From Caulobacter sp. UNC358MFTsu5.1 (lineage in GTDB: Bacteria > Pseudomonadota > Alphaproteobacteria > Caulobacterales > Caulobacteraceae): a stretch of 64,000 bases of DNA. A program made the translations under genes and the position numbers. Below the pieces are notes generated by a model. The model was given only the letters and a program-made list of their open reading frames with translations. It had not been told where the DNA came from and did not search any database. Position 1 is the stretch's first letter. Every line of letters starts with the position of its first letter. The stretch lies in NCBI RefSeq assembly GCF_000712075.1, contig NZ_JONW01000013.1, positions 124,001 to 188,000 on the forward strand, given 5' to 3'. Positions 34,425-44,521 of this stretch are shown piece after piece.

Positions 34425-34673
34425 TCAATCGTCTTGATCAGCGCTCGGCTCGTACAGCTGCACGGGCTGGGCCGGCATGATCGTCGAAATGGCGTGCTTG
34501 TAGACCAGTTGGGACTGGCCGTCGCGGCGGAGCAGGACGCAGAAATTGTCGAACCAGCTGACGACACCCTGCAGCTTCACGCCGTTCACCAGGAAGATGG
34601 TCAGCGGCGTCTTCGACTTGCGCACGCTGTTCAGGAACGTGTCCTGAAGGTTCTGTTTTTTTTCGGTCGACAT
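34425..34673 (-). CDS. hfq: RNA chaperone Hfq
   Basis: The 82-residue protein has the Sm1 motif region NLQDTFLNSVRKSKTPLTIF, LVNGVKLQGVVSWFDNFCVL and LLRRDGQSQLVYKHAISTI, with the YKHA Sm2 signature. Hfq hexamers pair small RNAs with mRNAs. The ATG at 34673 follows AGAGGGGAATCCCC; the longer frame upstream is not family-like. hflX follows. A 29-base palindrome lies about 70 bases upstream, between it and the transaminase. Confidence 0.97.
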   Translation of the reverse strand: MSTEKKQNLQDTFLNSVRKSKTPLTIFLVNGVKLQGVVSWFDNFCVLLRRDGQSQLVYKHAISTIMPAQPVQLYEPSADQDD

Positions 34674-34743
34674 GGGGATTCCCCTCTTATTGTTTTGGAG
34701 GGCCACACGCCCCCCACACAAACGAGTTCAGACTAAAGCATTT

Positions 34744-34772
34744 TTCGCCAGTTGGTATGACCAATCGGCGAA
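34744..34772. promoter_or_regulatory. 29-base near-perfect palindrome upstream of hfq
   Basis: TTCGCC-AG-TTGGT and ACCAA-TC-GGCGAA form a dyad around a 3-base centre, with only two mismatched inner positions. On the minus strand it lies downstream of the transaminase stop (34810) and upstream of hfq (34673). No T-run follows it in either direction, so an operator or a leader hairpin is more likely than a terminator. Confidence 0.4.
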
Positions 34773-34809
34773 GAAAATGCGCTAAGGCGTGTAAACCTAG
34801 ACTATCGTC

Positions 34810-35673
34810 CTAGATCGCCGCCGCTTTCGCGCGCTCGATATAGAGACGCCGAAGCCGCGTCGCCACCGGTCCGGGCTTGCCGTCGCCGATTTGCGCGCCG
34901 TCGACGCTGACGATCGGCAGCACCAGGGTGCCGGCTCCGGTGATGAAGGCTTCCTGGGCGGCCTTGGCCTCCTCCACCGTGAACGGCTGCTCGGCGACCG
35001 GCAGGCCGGCCTCGGCGATCACCTCCAGCAGGCTGGAGCGGGTGATCCCGCGCAGGATGTTGGCCTGGGTGTCGCGGGTGCGCAGGCGGCCCTGGGCGTC
35101 GACGATCCAGGCGTTGGACGAGGCGCCTTCGGTGACCAGGCCCAGGTCGTCGACGAACCAGGCCTCGACCGCGCCGCGCTCGCGCGCCGCCTGCTTGGCC
35201 AGGGCGTTTGGCAGCAGGCCGATCGACTTGATGTCGCAGCGGCCCCAGCGGTTCTCGGGGACGGTGATCACCGACTGGCCCTTGGCGGCCTTGGCCTCGG
35301 CGGCCACGCGGTCCACGCGCTTGGCGGTGACCACGACCGATGGCGGCACGGCCGGATTGGGGAAGGCGTGGTCGCGCGGGGCCGTGCCCCGGGTGATCTG
35401 CAGATAGACCATGCCCTCGGTCACCTTGTTGCGGCGGATGGCCTCGCGCAGCACCACGGTCAGGGCCTTCTCGGTCATCGGGTGGGCGATCTTCAGCTCG
35501 TCCAGGCTGCGCCACAGCCGCGTGAAGTGGCCCGCCGCGTCGGCAAGCTTGCCCCCGAACACCGCCCATACCTCGTAGACGCCGTCGGCCAGCTGGTAGC
35601 CCCGGTCCTCGATATGGACCGTGGCGTCGCCGTGGCGGACGAAGCGGCCGTTGACGTAGGCGAAACGCGACAT
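34810..35673 (-). CDS. dat: D-amino-acid transaminase (class IV aminotransferase)
   Basis: The 287-residue PLP enzyme from the ATG at 35673 shows VNGRFVRHGDATVHIEDRGY, where DRGYQLADGVYEV is the class IV active-site start. It also has the PLP lysine in RWGRCDIKSIGLLPNALAKQ (Lys149) and DDLGLVTEGASSNAWIVD. The CDIKSxxLLPN form is that of D-alanine aminotransferase rather than branched-chain aminotransferase. It interconverts D-alanine and D-glutamate with their 2-oxo acids, for peptidoglycan precursors. The gene lies between ntrX and hfq, a conserved alphaproteobacterial position. Confidence 0.9.
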   Translation of the reverse strand: MSRFAYVNGRFVRHGDATVHIEDRGYQLADGVYEVWAVFGGKLADAAGHFTRLWRSLDELKIAHPMTEKALTVVLREAIRRNKVTEGMVYLQITRGTAPRDHAFPNPAVPPSVVVTAKRVDRVAAEAKAAKGQSVITVPENRWGRCDIKSIGLLPNALAKQAARERGAVEAWFVDDLGLVTEGASSNAWIVDAQGRLRTRDTQANILRGITRSSLLEVIAEAGLPVAEQPFTVEEAKAAQEAFITGAGTLVLPIVSVDGAQIGDGKPGPVATRLRRLYIERAKAAAI

Positions 35674-35703
35674 TTCTCGGTGTTCCTTCAAGCCATCCAC
35701 AAA

Positions 35704-35830
35704 CCGCTCATCCCGGCGAATGCCGGGACCCAGATGGAATGGCCGTGGGGATGACGCCTTTGGCGCATCGCTATTCCAGTCAGCCACGCCGCTTTGGGAT
35801 CTGGGTCCCGGCATTCGCCGGGATGAGCGG
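35704..35830. repeat. 127-bp inverted-repeat element, copy 2
   Basis: Perfect 32-base arms (35704-35735 and 35799-35830) are identical to those of the element at 26171-26297 and flank 63 bases that match copy 1 mainly next to the arms. It lies between the ntrX stop and the transaminase start on the minus strand. Confidence 0.9.
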
Positions 35831-35840
35831 ATATCGGGAG

Positions 35841-37229
35841 TTACTCTTCCTCTTCGACTCGTGCACCTGCGACGCCCAAGGATTTGAGTTTCCGGTGCAG
35901 GGCCGAGCGCTCCATGCCGATGAAGTTGGCCGTGCGCGAGATGTTGCCGCCGAACCGCAGGATCTGGGCGTTCAGGTACTCGCGCTCGAACAGTTCGCGG
36001 GCCTCGCGCAGCGGCAGGGCGATGATGCGTTCGGCCCCGATCGCCCCGGCGTTGCCGCCGGACGGCTGTTCGTTGGCGTTCAGCATCTCGGCGGTGATCA
36101 GGTCGCCGGGCTCGCCCGAAGCCAGGATCAGCATGCGCTCGACGTTGTTGCGCAGCTGGCGGACGTTGCCCGGCCAGGCCTGGACCTGCAGGGTCGCCAG
36201 GGCGTCCTCGCCCAGCCGCCGCCGCTGCAGGCCGGTGGCCTCGCAGACGCGATCGACGAAGTAGCTGATCAGTTCGGGGATGTCCTCCCGGCGCTCCGAC
36301 AGGCCCGGCACGCGCACCGGCACCACGTTCAGGCGGTGGAACAGGTCCTCGCGGAATCGTCCGGCGGCGATCTCGTCGCGCAGCTCGCGCGAGGTCGAGG
36401 AGATGACCCGCACGTCCACCTGGACGTCGCTGTCGCCGCCCACGCGGCGGAAGCGCTGCTCGACCAGGACCCGCAGGATGCGGCTCTGGGTCTCGCGCGG
36501 CATGTCGGCCACTTCGTCGAGATACAGGGTGCCGCCGTGGGCGCGTTCGAACACCCCGATCTTGCGCGGGCGACCGCCCTCGCCTTCCTCGCCGAACAGC
36601 TCGACGTCCAGGCGCTCGGGCGCCATGCCCGCGGCGCTGACCGCCACGAACTCGTTGCGCGAGCGGCCGCTGGAGCCGTGGATCAGCCGCGCCACCAGCT
36701 CCTTGCCCGAACCGGGCGGGCCCGAGACGAGCACGCGGCTGTTGGCCGGGGCGACCTTGGCGATCAGCTGGCGCAGGGCCTGGGCCGCCGCCGACTTGCC
36801 CATCAGGCCGTCGGACGTGAAGCTCTGCACCCGCAGGCGGCGGTTCTCGCGCTTGAGGTTGGCCGCTTCCAGGGCCCGTTCGACCACCAGCAGCAGGCGG
36901 TCGGACTTGAACGGCTTCTCCAGGAACTCGTAGGCCCCGCGCTTGATGGCGCTGACGGCGGTCTCGATGTTGCCGTGGCCCGAGATCATGATCACCGGCA
37001 GGTCGGGGTCCAGGGCCTTGACCATGTCGAGCAGCTCCAGCCCGTCCATGCCCCCGCCCTGCATCCAGATGTCCAGCACCAGCAGCGCGGGCTTGCGCGC
37101 CCTCAGTGCGGCCAGCGCCTGGTCGGAGTCGGCCGCCACCCGCACCGCGTAGCCCTCATCCTCCAGGATGCCGGCCACCAGTTCGCGGATATCGACTTCG
37201 TCGTCGACCACAAGCACGTCAGCGCTCAT
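35841..37229 (-). CDS. ntrX: Response regulator NtrX (AAA+ family, without GAFTGA)
   Basis: The 462-residue regulator has a receiver domain (Asp53 in LLVLDIWMQGGGMDGL), an AAA+ domain with Walker A VSGPPGSGKELVARL and Walker B HGGTLYLDEVADM, and a Fis-type helix-turn-helix at the C terminus (NISRTANFIGMERSALHRKL). Between ELFG (210-213) and the Walker B it reads EEGEGGRPRKIGVFERA; the sigma-54 contact loop GAFTGA is absent. It therefore probably does not act as a classical sigma-54 activator. NtrX is the partner of NtrY and affects nitrogen, redox and envelope functions in relatives. It overlaps ntrY by four bases (ATGA). Confidence 0.95.
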   Translation of the reverse strand: MSADVLVVDDEVDIRELVAGILEDEGYAVRVAADSDQALAALRARKPALLVLDIWMQGGGMDGLELLDMVKALDPDLPVIMISGHGNIETAVSAIKRGAYEFLEKPFKSDRLLLVVERALEAANLKRENRRLRVQSFTSDGLMGKSAAAQALRQLIAKVAPANSRVLVSGPPGSGKELVARLIHGSSGRSRNEFVAVSAAGMAPERLDVELFGEEGEGGRPRKIGVFERAHGGTLYLDEVADMPRETQSRILRVLVEQRFRRVGGDSDVQVDVRVISSTSRELRDEIAAGRFREDLFHRLNVVPVRVPGLSERREDIPELISYFVDRVCEATGLQRRRLGEDALATLQVQAWPGNVRQLRNNVERMLILASGEPGDLITAEMLNANEQPSGGNAGAIGAERIIALPLREARELFEREYLNAQILRFGGNISRTANFIGMERSALHRKLKSLGVAGARVEEEE

Positions 37230-39469
37230 ATCATCTCCTCTACGCCGGTCTGGGCGTTGGCGGCGGCGAGCCGCGCGGTCGTGGGGAACTTCAGGATGAC
37301 CCGGGCGCCGGTTCCGTTCAGCGCGTCGGTCAGGACCAGTTCGCCTTCATGGTCCTCCATGATCCGCTTGACGATCGCCAGCCCGAGGCCGGTGCCCTTC
37401 TCGCGGGTCGTGACATAGGGTTCGGTCAGGCGGTCGCGGTCCTTGGCGGGCAGGCCCACGCCGTTGTCCTCGACCACCAGGCACAGGTGCTCGTCGTCCG
37501 AGACCAGGCTGGCGACGATGCGGCCCGGCGGCTCCGGCGAGGCTTGGCGGCGCGCGCCGACCGCCTCGCCGGCGTTCTTCAGGATGTTGGTCAGGGCCTG
37601 GCCCACCATGCGGGCGTCGCAGCTGATCCAGACGTCCTCTTCGGGGTCTTCCAGCACCACCTCGGTCTCGGCGTCGACGAAGCGTTGGGCGAAGACGGCC
37701 TGGCGCAGCATCTCGGTCAGGTCGGCCGGAGCGAAGCGCGGCGCGGGCATCCGGGCGAAGGCCGAGAACTCGTCGACCATCCGGCCGATGTCGCCGACCT
37801 GGCGGATGATGGTCTCGGTGCAGCGGTCGAAGGTGTCCAGGTCGCCGGTGATGTCCTTGCGGTACTTGCGGCGGATGCGCTCGGCCGACAGCTGGATCGG
37901 CGTCAGCGGGTTCTTGATCTCGTGGGCGATCCGACGGGCGACGTCCTTCCAGGCGGCGTTGCGCTGGGCGGCCATCAGGCGGGTGATATCGTCGAAGGTC
38001 AGCACCAGGCTCTCGGCCGCGTGGCCGGCGCCGCGGAAGCGCAGCCGGCGGGTCTCGCCGCCGCGCACCACGTCGATCTCGACCTCGGCGTTGGGACGGC
38101 CGCCGCTGATCTCCTGCATCACGGTTTCCAGCTCGGGCGCGACCTCGACCAGCGGCTGGCCCACCGCGCCCTCGTCCAGGGCCAGCAGGTCGCCGGCCCG
38201 GCGGTTCAGCGCGGTGATCCGCCCATCGGCGTCCAGGCCGACCACGCCGGCGCTGACGCCCGACAGCACGGTCTCGATGAACTGGCGGCGCGACTCGGCG
38301 TCCAGGCTGGCCACCTTCAGGGCCGCCTGCTGGGCCTGGAGGTCGGTGGTCATCATGTTGAAGGCCACCGACAGGGCGCGGATCTCCTCGGGACCGATTT
38401 CGACGTCCACCCGGGCGTCCAGGTCGCCGGCCGAGACTCGGCCGGCCGCCTGCACCAGGCCGGACACCGGCGCGGCGATGGAGTTGGCGGCGGCGATGCC
38501 CACCCAGACAGCGGCCACCAGCACCAGCAGCGCGGTCTCGATGTAGCTGAGGCCGAAGATCACCTGGATCCGCGCCTGGTTCTTGGCCGCCTCGCGGTAC
38601 GAGATCAGCGAGGCCTCGGACTCGATCAGGTGGGCCAGGATGCCCTTGTCGATCGGCCGGGCGATATAGAGGTAGGCGTCGGGGAAGGCCTTCAGGCGGT
38701 ACAGCGCCCGGAACAGGTCCTCGTCGACGAAACGCTGCGAGGTGATGTCGCCGGTGTCGGTCCGGCGGAAGCTGGACGGCGGCGGGGCCAGGAACGGCGG
38801 GGCCTCGTCGGTCTCGGCCCGCGCCAGGATGCGGCCGTCGCGGTCCAGCACATAGGCGGCGGAGAAGCCGTTGTCGTCGGCCAGGCCGCGCAGGAAGTGC
38901 CCGAACGCCACCGGCGATTCGGCCAGGGTCGGGGCGGCCTGGTTCAGGGTGCCGGCCATCGGGCCGACGTGCTGGCTGATATAGGTGGTCTGCTCGGTGA
39001 CGTAGGAGCGCGCCACGGTGGCCGAGTTCTCGACCACGGTGCGCACGCGCTCGCTGAACCAGGCGTCGACCCCGCGGTTGACCAGCACGCCGAAGAACAG
39101 GGCCACGATCACCGCGGGCGCCACGGCGGCCACCGAGAACAGGCCGACAAAGCGCAGGTGCAGGCGCGCGCCGGCGTCGCTGGCCCGGGCGTCCACCAGG
39201 TCCAGCAGCCGCCAGCCGACGATGCCGGCGATGCAGAGGATCAGGGCCAGGTTGAAGCCCAGCACGACCAGGATGACGGTGGTGGCCGGCCCGATCGGCC
39301 CGGTGGCCGGCGGCGACGAGGCCAGGCCGACGGCCGTCGCGGTCAGGGCGATCGCCACCCCGTAGGCGCCGCCGAGCGTGAAGCGCGAGCGCAACAGCTC
39401 TCGCCACCAGGCCCGGCTGAACCGGGTCGGCGGTCCTTCAAGCTCCAGCACGGATGGAACGGACGCCAT
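37226..39469 (-). CDS. ntrY: Membrane sensor histidine kinase NtrY
   Basis: The 747-residue kinase has several N-terminal membrane helices, a long periplasmic segment (about residues 110-300), a HAMP domain (AAPVSGLVQAAGRVSAGDLD), a PAS domain (VGLDADGRITALNRRAGDLL) and the kinase core. The H-box is RIAHEIKNPLTPIQLSAERI and the G boxes are VEDNGVGLPAKDR and EKGTGLGLAIVKRI. It phosphorylates NtrX. It starts 145 bases after the ntrC stop, so it has its own expression signal or reads through a hairpin at 39564-39600. The two genes form the second pair of the ntr block. Confidence 0.95.
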   Translation of the reverse strand: MASVPSVLELEGPPTRFSRAWWRELLRSRFTLGGAYGVAIALTATAVGLASSPPATGPIGPATTVILVVLGFNLALILCIAGIVGWRLLDLVDARASDAGARLHLRFVGLFSVAAVAPAVIVALFFGVLVNRGVDAWFSERVRTVVENSATVARSYVTEQTTYISQHVGPMAGTLNQAAPTLAESPVAFGHFLRGLADDNGFSAAYVLDRDGRILARAETDEAPPFLAPPPSSFRRTDTGDITSQRFVDEDLFRALYRLKAFPDAYLYIARPIDKGILAHLIESEASLISYREAAKNQARIQVIFGLSYIETALLVLVAAVWVGIAAANSIAAPVSGLVQAAGRVSAGDLDARVDVEIGPEEIRALSVAFNMMTTDLQAQQAALKVASLDAESRRQFIETVLSGVSAGVVGLDADGRITALNRRAGDLLALDEGAVGQPLVEVAPELETVMQEISGGRPNAEVEIDVVRGGETRRLRFRGAGHAAESLVLTFDDITRLMAAQRNAAWKDVARRIAHEIKNPLTPIQLSAERIRRKYRKDITGDLDTFDRCTETIIRQVGDIGRMVDEFSAFARMPAPRFAPADLTEMLRQAVFAQRFVDAETEVVLEDPEEDVWISCDARMVGQALTNILKNAGEAVGARRQASPEPPGRIVASLVSDDEHLCLVVEDNGVGLPAKDRDRLTEPYVTTREKGTGLGLAIVKRIMEDHEGELVLTDALNGTGARVILKFPTTARLAAANAQTGVEEMI

Positions 39470-39563
39470 TGACCAAGTTTAAGGTGGACTGTGCCCCAAA
39501 CTCAACAGGTATGTGCCAATTCGGCGTCAGGCTTGGCGTTGGAGTGCGCTCATTTGCACGCGA

Positions 39564-39600
39564 CCCCCTCCGTCCGGGCTCGAAAGTGCGGCGGAGGGGG
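39564..39600 (-). terminator. GC-rich hairpin between ntrC and ntrY
   Basis: CCCCCTCCG (39564-39572) and CGGAGGGGG (39592-39600) form a perfect 9-base stem with a 19-base loop. It starts 14 bases after the ntrC stop on the minus strand. No T-run follows, so attenuation or RNA protection is as likely as termination. The gap 39470-39614 holds no gene. Confidence 0.4.
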
Positions 39601-39614
39601 CCGTCGGTGAGGCT

Positions 39615-41032
<1,418 letters not shown>

Positions 41033-41036
<4 letters not shown>

Positions 41037-42163
41037 GCGTGGGCGTCTCCAGTGGAGGGGGCAAGCTTCTCGGAAGCCATCGGCAGCAGCACGCGGAACA
41101 CGGTGCGGCCGGGCTCGGATTCGAAGTCGATCAGGCCGCCGTGGCTGGTCACCAGCTTGGTGACCAGGGCCAGGCCCAGGCCGGTGCCGTTGGCCTTGGT
41201 GGTGACGAACGGCTGGAACAGGTGGTCGCGCAGGCTCTGGGGCACGCCGGGGCCGTTGTCCTGCACGCGGATCTCGATCGGCGCGCCGGCCGCGGCCTTG
41301 CCGTCGGCCCCGCGCACCCGGACGCCGGGGCGCCAGGCGGTGTGGATCGACAGCATCCCTTGGCCGTCGCCGCGCGAATGGGCGGCCTCGGCGGCGTTCT
41401 TCACCAGGTTCAGGAACACCTGGATCAGGTGGTCCTCGTCGCCCCAGACGTCGGGCAGCGAGGGGTCGTAGTGCTCGCGCAGGATCAGGCCGTCGGCCAC
41501 GCCGTTGACGACCAGGGCCCGCACGCGGTCCAGCACCTGGTGGATGTTGACCGCCTCGCGCGGTCCCGGGACCTGATCGGAGAAGGCCTCCATGCGGTCC
41601 ACCAGCCGGCGGATGCGGTCGGTCTCGTCCATGACCAGCTGGGCCAGGGGCTGGTCGGCGGCGCTGGCGCCGGTCTTCAGCAGCTGGGCCGCGCCGCGGA
41701 TGCCGGCCAGCGGGTTCTTGATCTCGTGGGCCAGCATGCGGCCCAGGCCCACCACCGAGCGCAGGCCGGCGGCGTCGGTGGCCCGCTCGACGCCCAGCAC
41801 GCCCTTGACGTGCAGGGTCAGCATCACCGAGCCGTCGCCCAGCGGCGCGGCGGCGCCGTCGGCCTCGAAGGGCGGCTGGCCGAACAAATTGACCTCGACC
41901 CCGTGCTCGCGGACCAGGGCGCCTTCGAACAGGGCGCGGTCCATCATCGAGACCAGCACCGAGCCCGGCGGCAGGGCGGCGCGGAAGCGGCCGCGGGCCA
42001 GCAGCGACAGGCCCTGGCCGAACAGGGCCTCGGCGGCCTCGTTGACCGCCACCAGCGCGCCGTCGCGGTCGATCACCAGGGCGGGTTCGGGGCTGAGGTC
42101 GAAGGCCGCGATCTTCAGGCTGTCGGAAACCTTGGTCGGAGCCATGCGGGCGTGGTCGGTCAT
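41033..42163 (-). CDS. ntrB: Nitrogen sensor histidine kinase NtrB
   Basis: From the ATG at 42163 the protein has 376 residues: an N-terminal PAS domain (PALVIDRDGALVAVNEAAEA), the H-box LGRMLAHEIKNPLAGIRGAA, and an ATPase domain with NLVKNAAEAA, VQDNGPGVP and NGTGLGLALVTKLV. There are no membrane helices, so it is cytosolic. It phosphorylates or dephosphorylates NtrC in response to the PII protein. It overlaps both dusB (ATGA) and ntrC, and so is translated within the dusB-ntrB-ntrC operon. Confidence 0.95.
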
Positions 42164-43167
42164 GCGGCCAGCCTCCGATCGCCCAGCCACAGGGCGGCCA
42201 GGCCGTCCTCGACGGCGGAGGGATCGTCCAGCCGGCACAGGGCGGCGCGGGCGGCGCGGCGCGCCTCCTCGCTGTCCGGCCACGGCGCGGCTTCGATGTA
42301 CGAGGCCAGGTGTTTGCGGAACATCTTCAGGCCTAGGCTCTGGCCGTAGAAGTCGAGGCTGCGGCGGAAATGGGTGACGGCGATGGCCAGGCGCTCCTCG
42401 GCGTCCGGCTCGCGGAAGCCCTCGCCGCGCAGGGCCGCCTCGATGGCCTGGGCGATCCAGGGGCGGCCGTAGACGCCCCGGCCGATCATCACGCCGTCGG
42501 CGCCGGACTGGTCCAGCGCCGTCCGGGCGGTGTCGCCGTCGACGATGTCGCCGTTGACCAGGACCGGCACGCCGACCGCCGCCTTGACGGCCGCCACGGC
42601 CTCCCAGTCGGCCTGGCCCTTGTAGAACTGGCAGCGGGTGCGGCCGTGGACGGTGATCGCCTGGGCGCCGGCGTCGACGGCCCGGCGGGCGATGTCGGCG
42701 GCGTTGCGGCTGTCGTCGTCCCAGCCCAGGCGCATCTTGACGGTGACGGGCACGTCGACGGCCTCGACGGCGGCGGCGACCAGGGCCTCGGCCAGGTCCG
42801 GCTCGCGCATCAGGGCCGAGCCCGAGGCCGCGCCCTTGGTGACTTCCTTGGCCGGGCAGCCGAAGTTCAGGTCGATGATCTGGGCCCCGGCGTCGGCGGC
42901 CATCCTCGCGCCCTGGGCCATGAAGCCGGGATCGCGGCCGACCAGCTGGACAACCATCAGCGGCAGGCCGTCGCCCACGGCGGCGCGGCGCACGACGTCG
43001 GGCCGCCCCTTCGCGAATTCCGCGCAGGCCACCATCTCGGTCGCCACATAGGCCGCGCCGAGGCGGGTGGCGGTTTCCCTGAAAGGCAGATCGGAAACGC
43101 CCGTCATCGGCGCGATCCAAACACGCCCGGGCACCTCGACCTTGCCGACTGCGAGACTGTTGCTCAT
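42160..43167 (-). CDS. dusB: tRNA-dihydrouridine synthase DusB (NifR3)
   Basis: The 335-residue FMN TIM-barrel enzyme shows RVWIAPMTGVSDLPFRETA at the N terminus, the catalytic Cys in LNFGCPAKEVTKGAASGSAL and the FMN-binding VNGDIVDGDTARTAL and VMIGRGVYGRPWI. It reduces uridine in the tRNA D-loop. It is the first gene of the classic nifR3-ntrB-ntrC operon. A GGGGA sits about 10 bases before the ATG at 43167; ispDF runs divergently, 97 bases away. Confidence 0.95.
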   Translation of the reverse strand: MSNSLAVGKVEVPGRVWIAPMTGVSDLPFRETATRLGAAYVATEMVACAEFAKGRPDVVRRAAVGDGLPLMVVQLVGRDPGFMAQGARMAADAGAQIIDLNFGCPAKEVTKGAASGSALMREPDLAEALVAAAVEAVDVPVTVKMRLGWDDDSRNAADIARRAVDAGAQAITVHGRTRCQFYKGQADWEAVAAVKAAVGVPVLVNGDIVDGDTARTALDQSGADGVMIGRGVYGRPWIAQAIEAALRGEGFREPDAEERLAIAVTHFRRSLDFYGQSLGLKMFRKHLASYIEAAPWPDSEEARRAARAALCRLDDPSAVEDGLAALWLGDRRLAA

Positions 43168-43264
43168 TTTATATGCATCCCCACCGCACTGTTTTTAGGC
43201 AATTTGTGCGGCGCCGTAAAGGCTCTTCTCTGGACAAGTTTCTTCGGGCGGATAAACAGCCCGC

Positions 43265-44416
43265 ATGACCTTCTCCGCCGTCATCGTCGCCGCTGGTTCC
43301 GGTACCCGGGCCGGCCCCGGCCAGGCCAAGCAATGGCGCGTCCTGGCGGGCAAGACCGTCCTGCGATGGTCGGCGGAAGCCCTGCTGGCCGGCGGCGCGC
43401 AAAAGCTCGTGATCGTGGCCGATCCCGAGGCGCGCCCACAGCTGGACGAGGCGCTGGACGGCCTGGCGGGCTGGACCACGACCGCCGGCGGCGCGACTCG
43501 CGCCCTTTCCGTCCAGGCCGGCCTGGCGGCCCTCGCCGACCGCGCGGCCGACGAACCGGTGCTGATCCACGACGCCGCCCGCCCCTTCCTCGGCGCCGCA
43601 ACAATCGTCTCGGTGCTGAAGGCCCTGGACGACGCCGACGGCGCGATTCCGGCCTTGCCGGTCGCCGATACGCTGAAAAGCGGGGCGCTGGATTCCAGCG
43701 TCGTCACAAAACCGCGTAACGACCTGTGGCGGGCCCAGACCCCCCAGGCGTTCCGCCGCGACCGACTGCTGGCCGCGTACGCCGCCTGGACGGGACCGGA
43801 CGAGCCCACGGACGACGGCCAGGTGGTCGAGCGCCACGGGGGGCGCGTCGTCGTCGTTCCCGGCAACCCGATGCTTATGAAACTGACCTATCCGGAGGAC
43901 TTCGCCATGGCCGAGACGTTGGCGGGCCGCGCGCGCATCACCCGCATGGGCCAGGGCTTCGACGCCCACCGCTGGGGCCCGGGTGAGTCGGTGTGGCTGT
44001 GCGGCGTCGAGATCGCCCACGACGAGACCCTGATCGGCCACTCCGACGCCGACGCGGGCCTGCACGCCCTGACGGACGCCATCCTGGGCGCGATCGGCGA
44101 AGGCGACATCGGCGACCACTTCCCGCCCACCGATCCGCAATGGAAGGGCGCGGCCTCGGACAAGTTCCTGATCCATGCCGTCAATCTGGTCCGCCAACGC
44201 GGCGGAAGTCTGGTCAATGTCGACGTGACGCTGATCTGCGAGCGGCCCAAGATCAAACCGCACCGGGCGGCGATGCGCGAACGCCTGGCCCAGATCCTGG
44301 ACCTGCCGCTGGACCGGGTCAGCGTCAAGGCGACGACGACCGAGGGCATGGGCTTCACCGGCCGCGGCGAAGGCCTGGCCGCCCAGGCGATCGCCGTGGT
44401 CGAGACGCCGGCCTGA
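43265..44416 (+). CDS. ispDF: Bifunctional MEP cytidylyltransferase / MECDP synthase IspDF
   Basis: The 383-residue fusion enzyme catalyses two steps of the MEP isoprenoid pathway. The IspD part (about 1-220) has VIVAAGSGTRAGPGQAKQWR, AGGATRALSVQAGLAAL and HDAARPFL. The IspF part (about 225-383) has RMGQGFDAHRWGPGESVWLC, the zinc-binding IAHDETLIGHSDADAGLHAL with the Asp and His ligands, and KATTTEGMGFTGRGEGLAAQ. Fusion of ispD and ispF is known in alphaproteobacteria. It is divergent from dusB. A strong inverted repeat follows its stop codon. Confidence 0.96.
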   Translation: MTFSAVIVAAGSGTRAGPGQAKQWRVLAGKTVLRWSAEALLAGGAQKLVIVADPEARPQLDEALDGLAGWTTTAGGATRALSVQAGLAALADRAADEPVLIHDAARPFLGAATIVSVLKALDDADGAIPALPVADTLKSGALDSSVVTKPRNDLWRAQTPQAFRRDRLLAAYAAWTGPDEPTDDGQVVERHGGRVVVVPGNPMLMKLTYPEDFAMAETLAGRARITRMGQGFDAHRWGPGESVWLCGVEIAHDETLIGHSDADAGLHALTDAILGAIGEGDIGDHFPPTDPQWKGAASDKFLIHAVNLVRQRGGSLVNVDVTLICERPKIKPHRAAMRERLAQILDLPLDRVSVKATTTEGMGFTGRGEGLAAQAIAVVETPA

Positions 44417-44432
44417 GGCTCTGGACGACGAT

Positions 44433-44499
44433 GGGGACACACACTCACCCCATCCACATTGCCATTCGACCGCTGACCGTGGTGTGAGTGTGTGTCCCC
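44433..44499. repeat. 67-bp element with perfect 16-base inverted arms
   Basis: The arms GGGGACACACACTCAC (44433-44448) and GTGAGTGTGTGTCCCC (44484-44499) are perfectly complementary and separated by 35 bases. The ends GGGGACA and TGTCCCC are the same as in the 78-bp double-hairpin repeats. It fills the gap between ispDF and the pncC-like gene, and may end the ispDF transcript. Confidence 0.8.
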
Positions 44500-44521
44500 G
44501 CCTTCGGCGCAGGAGTTCGCG

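Noticed and set aside
39470..39614. TGGCAC in the ntrY upstream region as a sigma-54 -24 element
   Set aside because: The matching -12 TTGC is not at the required spacing (TGTTG follows instead), and the neighbouring regulators lack GAFTGA.
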